A stretch of DNA of 7,027 bases. Origin: Deltaproteobacteria bacterium. Lineage in GTDB: Bacteria > Desulfobacterota > Desulfarculia > Adiutricales > Adiutricaceae. Of the stretch, positions 5,701 through 7,027 are shown piece by piece (positions within the stretch are counted from its first letter, which is position 1; each line of letters begins with the position of its first letter). Both the position numbers and the translations under genes were made by a program. The notes beneath the pieces were generated by a model. That model was given only the letters and a program-made list of their open reading frames with translations, ran no database searches and was not told where the DNA came from. The stretch spans positions 1 through 7,027 of the forward strand of contig JAIRZX010000601.1 of NCBI GenBank assembly GCA_031267005.1, read 5' to 3'.

Positions 5701-7027
5701 GGAGCGGTATTTTTCCTCAAGCTCTCGGTCGCGGCGTCCCATAGATCCCGCGGGACAATCGACCCGTCCGAGGAGGGCCTGCGGCGGAACTACTACCTCA
5801 ACTCCTCCCACCGCTACCGGCTCCTCTTCGACCAGCTCGTGAAGTCCGGAAGGACCGACGAGGCTATGGCCGTCCTGTGGCTCATGAAGGAGGACGAGAT
5901 GCTCGGGCTCGGTCCCGCTCCGGAACAGGCGGCTCAGGAAGCTCCGGGGGCGCGGACGGGGCAGGCTTCGGCGGAAGGCGCGGGTTCTGCGGCCGGCGTC
6001 CCGGGACCGGCCCGGCCGGCCGGTCCGGAGCCGGGCACTGAATCCGGCGCCCGGCCGGAACAGGCCGAAGGCGCGGGGACGGGCACCGGTCCCGAGCCGG
6101 CCGCGGGCGCGGAGACGGGGACGGACGCGTTCGGATATCTCTTCGAAGGTTCGCCGGAAGAGGCGGCGGGCGCGGCGTGGCTGGCCGCCGCGGCGCTTGC
6201 GGATTCCCGCGGCGCGGGGGCCCGGAACGCTTCCCGGCCGGCGGGGGAGGCCGCTGGAGGGGACGCCGGGCTCCCGGAGGTGTTGTCGAGGCTCCCGGAA
6301 CTCCTGGAGGCGGGCTCCCGTTCCGGCGGAGGTCCGTCGGCCGCGGCGCGCAGGGCGGCTGGCACCATCGACGCCGTGCGGAAGCGGCTTTCAGAGGCCG
6401 GGGGAACCGGGGCCCTGGTCTTCGCCGTCTCCGCTCCGGAAAGGCTGCACCTGGTGACGGTGACGAAGGACGGGACCGGCGTCAGGGAGTCCGGGACGGG
6501 GGCGAAAGAAACGGAGCGTCTGGCCCTGGAGTTCCGGGCGCTCGCGGGCGACCGGACCAGGGATCCCCGCCCGGCGGGCAAAACGCTCTACGATGCGGTG
6601 ATAAAACCGATCGAGGGGGATCTGGAGAAGGCCGGCGCACGGATCCTCATGCTATCCATGGACGGCGCCCTCCGCTACGTGCCATTCGCGGCCCTGTGGG
6701 ACGGGGAGAAATGGCTCGCGGAACGCTACCCCACGGCCGTGTTCAGCAGCGCCGCGCTGGAAAGGCCTGAGGACTCGGCGGTCGCGGCCGCCGGAGCGGG
6801 AGCCGGAGCCGGACCCGCAGCCGGGCCGGCCGGACCCGGAAGGGCAGGTTCCGGACGCCCGGCGACCGCCATGGCCATGGGCGTAACCGCAGCTTGGCCG
6901 GGATTCCCGGCGCTTCCCGGGGTCGCCTCGGAGATAGAGGCCATCGTGGGCGGGGAAGGCGTCCGGGGCGTAATGGACGGACGGGGATACCTTGACGCCG
7001 CCTTCGACAGGGGGGCCCTCTCCCGGA
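2647..7027 (+). CDS. Large exported TPR-CHAT protein (kinesin-light-chain-type TPRs and caspase-like CHAT domain), 3' end outside window
   Basis: GTG start with a strong ribosome binding site. The frame is open for 1460 codons to the window edge. Layout by residue: signal peptide 1-37; Pro/Ala-rich linker about 40-170; helical region about 173-290; TPR block 1 about 299-555, with LGxxHP-type loop motifs; Ala/Gly-rich break about 559-621; TPR block 2 about 622-1035, LGPxHPDT-type, exact 42-residue period; helical segment ending KEDEM; second Ala/Gly/Pro linker about 1090-1250; CHAT domain from about 1254. CHAT marks are LYDAVIKPIE (from 1314), MDGALRYVPFAAL (from 1338) and LPGVASEIEAI (from 1423). 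CHAT proteins are caspase/separase relatives using a His-Cys pair. Both residues would lie beyond the window, so protease activity cannot be judged. TPRs probably bind a partner or substrate. The leader suggests export, probably to the periplasm. Family is certain; role unknown. Confidence 0.93.
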   Translation, partial: METSVPPSRLRCQAGLAIACAVLALCLSGMAPEPVRGQDASPAPRGILPERPGTHGSREAPGPAPAAGVPAPAKSREAPGPAPAAGVPAPADAAAAGTRQDSEPPRTGGHPDSGHSAAPGADPPPPPEAGGAVRPPSANGPVAAYAAPAASSPEGPGPPAAGTAPRYRPAWRFPQMEAGLEGLRYRAEELADALKYREAAEAWGNLASGAGAAYGNGDVRAMAAAGRRARSLLEAGEDVAGVWAAAEVSAEGLAGKLGPSSEEALYARETAGRFRVMDSDPRKGAEALAEVAAGSGAALGKNHPLTLSAGRSHALASMKAAADWRDEAALEAASREAKAVLEEAAGRQAELSGPDSLDAMDARRALARALLGTGDPSGARDLFYAAAETLADRLGPESPDAVAAAAGMAEALLNGGAREEARELFAWVAETLERTQGPLHPPLQDARGGVAGALAASGGYAEARDLLRAALAAREISQGRDHPATLTCANDLGFLLTATGDLAAAREVLARAYEGRSRALGSAHPLTEISGRNLALALLNAGDGPAAAEILTAMKEARGASQGAAGADGSGPAEEAEGAPGGGAAGAAGSGVDEAGGAGAAGKGRAPAWSPESLAGAMDPASSEIVRALSEAFIRSGEFRKARDLCLAALPQAEAALGPDHEHVLALRESLGRALSKTGELRAAADELARVREARTRLSGPDDPSALVAGKWLASALANAGDYPAARDLLESTLAAQVRVLGREDPDVEDTMSLLGGVLALSGEHAAARSMIEAALGLQESRLGPLHPDTLDVVYYLGGLMNLEGDWAAARETFARVSEARKAVLGPGHPDTLSARNALAAALFALGEFREARDILADTRAETEKALGPAHPDTLAARFNLAMTMERLGESRLARDELAGILSARESSLGPAHPDTISAMAGLASALYSMGDFGAAKELYSRSAEALSGVLGPDHPQVLSSRMGLASSMLSLGENDAAERILRDVMVSEARRFGPESPLSADTQYLLGVAHASRGDAAGAVFFLKLSVAASHRSRGTIDPSEEGLRRNYYLNSSHRYRLLFDQLVKSGRTDEAMAVLWLMKEDEMLGLGPAPEQAAQEAPGARTGQASAEGAGSAAGVPGPARPAGPEPGTESGARPEQAEGAGTGTGPEPAAGAETGTDAFGYLFEGSPEEAAGAAWLAAAALADSRGAGARNASRPAGEAAGGDAGLPEVLSRLPELLEAGSRSGGGPSAAARRAAGTIDAVRKRLSEAGGTGALVFAVSAPERLHLVTVTKDGTGVRESGTGAKETERLALEFRALAGDRTRDPRPAGKTLYDAVIKPIEGDLEKAGARILMLSMDGALRYVPFAALWDGEKWLAERYPTAVFSSAALERPEDSAVAAAGAGAGAGPAAGPAGPGRAGSGRPATAMAMGVTAAWPGFPALPGVASEIEAIVGGEGVRGVMDGRGYLDAAFDRGALSR
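2818..2918 (+). repeat. 54-bp-period tandem repeat in the Pro/Ala-rich linker
   Basis: Copies 2818-2864 and 2872-2918 are 47 bases long and differ at one base (A2844 against C2898), with a 7-base spacer. Both are read in the same frame and encode REAPGPAPAAGVPAPA twice. Near-identity at silent positions points to recent duplication by slippage or unequal recombination. The linker would be extended and flexible. Confidence 0.85.
3826..4329 (+). repeat. TPR block 1: four units of 126 bp
   Basis: Loop motifs start at 3826 (LGPESPDAV), 3952 (QGPLHPPL), 4078 (QGRDHPATL) and 4204 (LGSAHPLTE), exactly 126 bases apart. Two weaker motifs precede them at 3541 (LGKNHPLTL) and about 3697 (LSGPDSLDA). 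Each unit is a helix pair with Ala-rich A..L...G...AR positions, typical of TPR_10/TPR_12 repeats. DNA identity between units is low, so the duplications are old. Confidence 0.85.
4321..4510 (+). other. Ala/Gly-rich break inside the TPR solenoid
   Basis: About 63 codons, nearly all Gly, Ala, Glu, Ser and Pro (for example APGGGAAGAAGSGVDEAGG), interrupt the repeat array. Motif starts on either side (4204 and 4615) are 411 bases apart, which is three units plus 33 bases, so the array phase is lost here. It probably forms a disordered hinge between two rigid solenoids. Confidence 0.7.
4615..5748 (+). repeat. TPR block 2: nine units of exactly 126 bp
   Basis: Loop motifs start at 4615, 4741, 4867, 4993, 5119, 5245, 5371, 5497 and 5623, every one 126 bases after the last. 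The centre of the block has the most regular copies: LGPLHPDTL, LGPGHPDTL, LGPAHPDTL, LGPAHPDTI and LGPDHPQVL. Edge copies diverge (LGPDHEHVL, FGPESPLSA). This is the kinesin-light-chain-type TPR pattern, predicted to form a superhelical binding surface. Confidence 0.92.
6406..7027 (+). other. N-terminal part of CHAT domain, cut by window end
   Basis: Strand LVFAVSAPERLHLVTVTKDG opens the domain. LYDAVIKPIEGDLEKAG (from 6586) and LMLSMDG-type strand plus ALRYVPFAALWDG (to 6705) are the most family-like parts, followed by WLAERYPTAVFSSAAL. About 34 residues of Ala/Gly/Pro-rich sequence (about 6775-6870) come next, then AMAMGVTAAWPGFPALPGVASEIEAI. In relatives the catalytic His (HxxSHG-like) and Cys (SAC-like) come after this point, so they are expected in the DNA beyond 7027. 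Confidence 0.85.

Noticed and set aside
2647..7027. Type III-E CRISPR TPR-CHAT (Csx29)
   Set aside because: No array or cas gene is present, and this protein has a leader peptide and long kinesin-light-chain-type repeats. Only the broad architecture is shared.

Overview
The window is very GC-rich DNA with two co-directional genes on the plus strand. Each runs off one end of the window, and they are separated by about 760 bases without a convincing gene. The strong third-position G/C bias, a PAS-type sigma-54 activator and an Ala/Gly/Pro-rich kinesin-light-chain-type TPR protein with a CHAT domain suggest a high-GC Gram-negative bacterium, perhaps of the Desulfobacterota/Deltaproteobacteria. 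That placement is an inference and is not proved here.

Layout. (1) 1-1884: the 3' part of a bacterial enhancer-binding protein (bEBP) with two PAS-like sensory domains, an AAA+ sigma-54-interaction domain and a Fis/TyrR-type helix-turn-helix. It departs from the family at key places: the GAFTGA loop reads GAFRGA, and the Walker B acidic pair DE reads DG. (2) 1885-2366: about 480 bases at roughly 80 percent GC, with strong inverted repeats (1909-1928, 2302-2335) but no believable gene. (3) 2367-2520: an abrupt drop to about 50-60 percent GC, which is the most likely promoter region. It holds a sigma-54 -24-like element (2401-2417) whose -12 half is poor, and a short dyad (2439-2455). (4) 2634-7027: a strong Shine-Dalgarno sequence and a GTG start, then at least 1460 codons of one open frame. 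In order it encodes a signal peptide, a Pro/Ala-rich linker with a 54-bp tandem repeat, two blocks of TPRs with an exact 42-residue period, another Ala/Gly/Pro-rich linker, and the N-terminal two thirds or so of a CHAT (caspase/separase-like) domain. The window ends before the expected catalytic His and Cys.

How they may work together. The regulator lies upstream of the TPR-CHAT gene in the same direction, and the AT-rich trough between them has features a bEBP could use. Control of the TPR-CHAT gene by this regulator is therefore plausible, but it rests on position only. The TPR-CHAT protein would be an exported protein with a large protein-binding solenoid and a possible C-terminal protease. 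Its substrate cannot be read from this window. No CRISPR array, tRNA, rRNA, insertion sequence or phage gene was seen.
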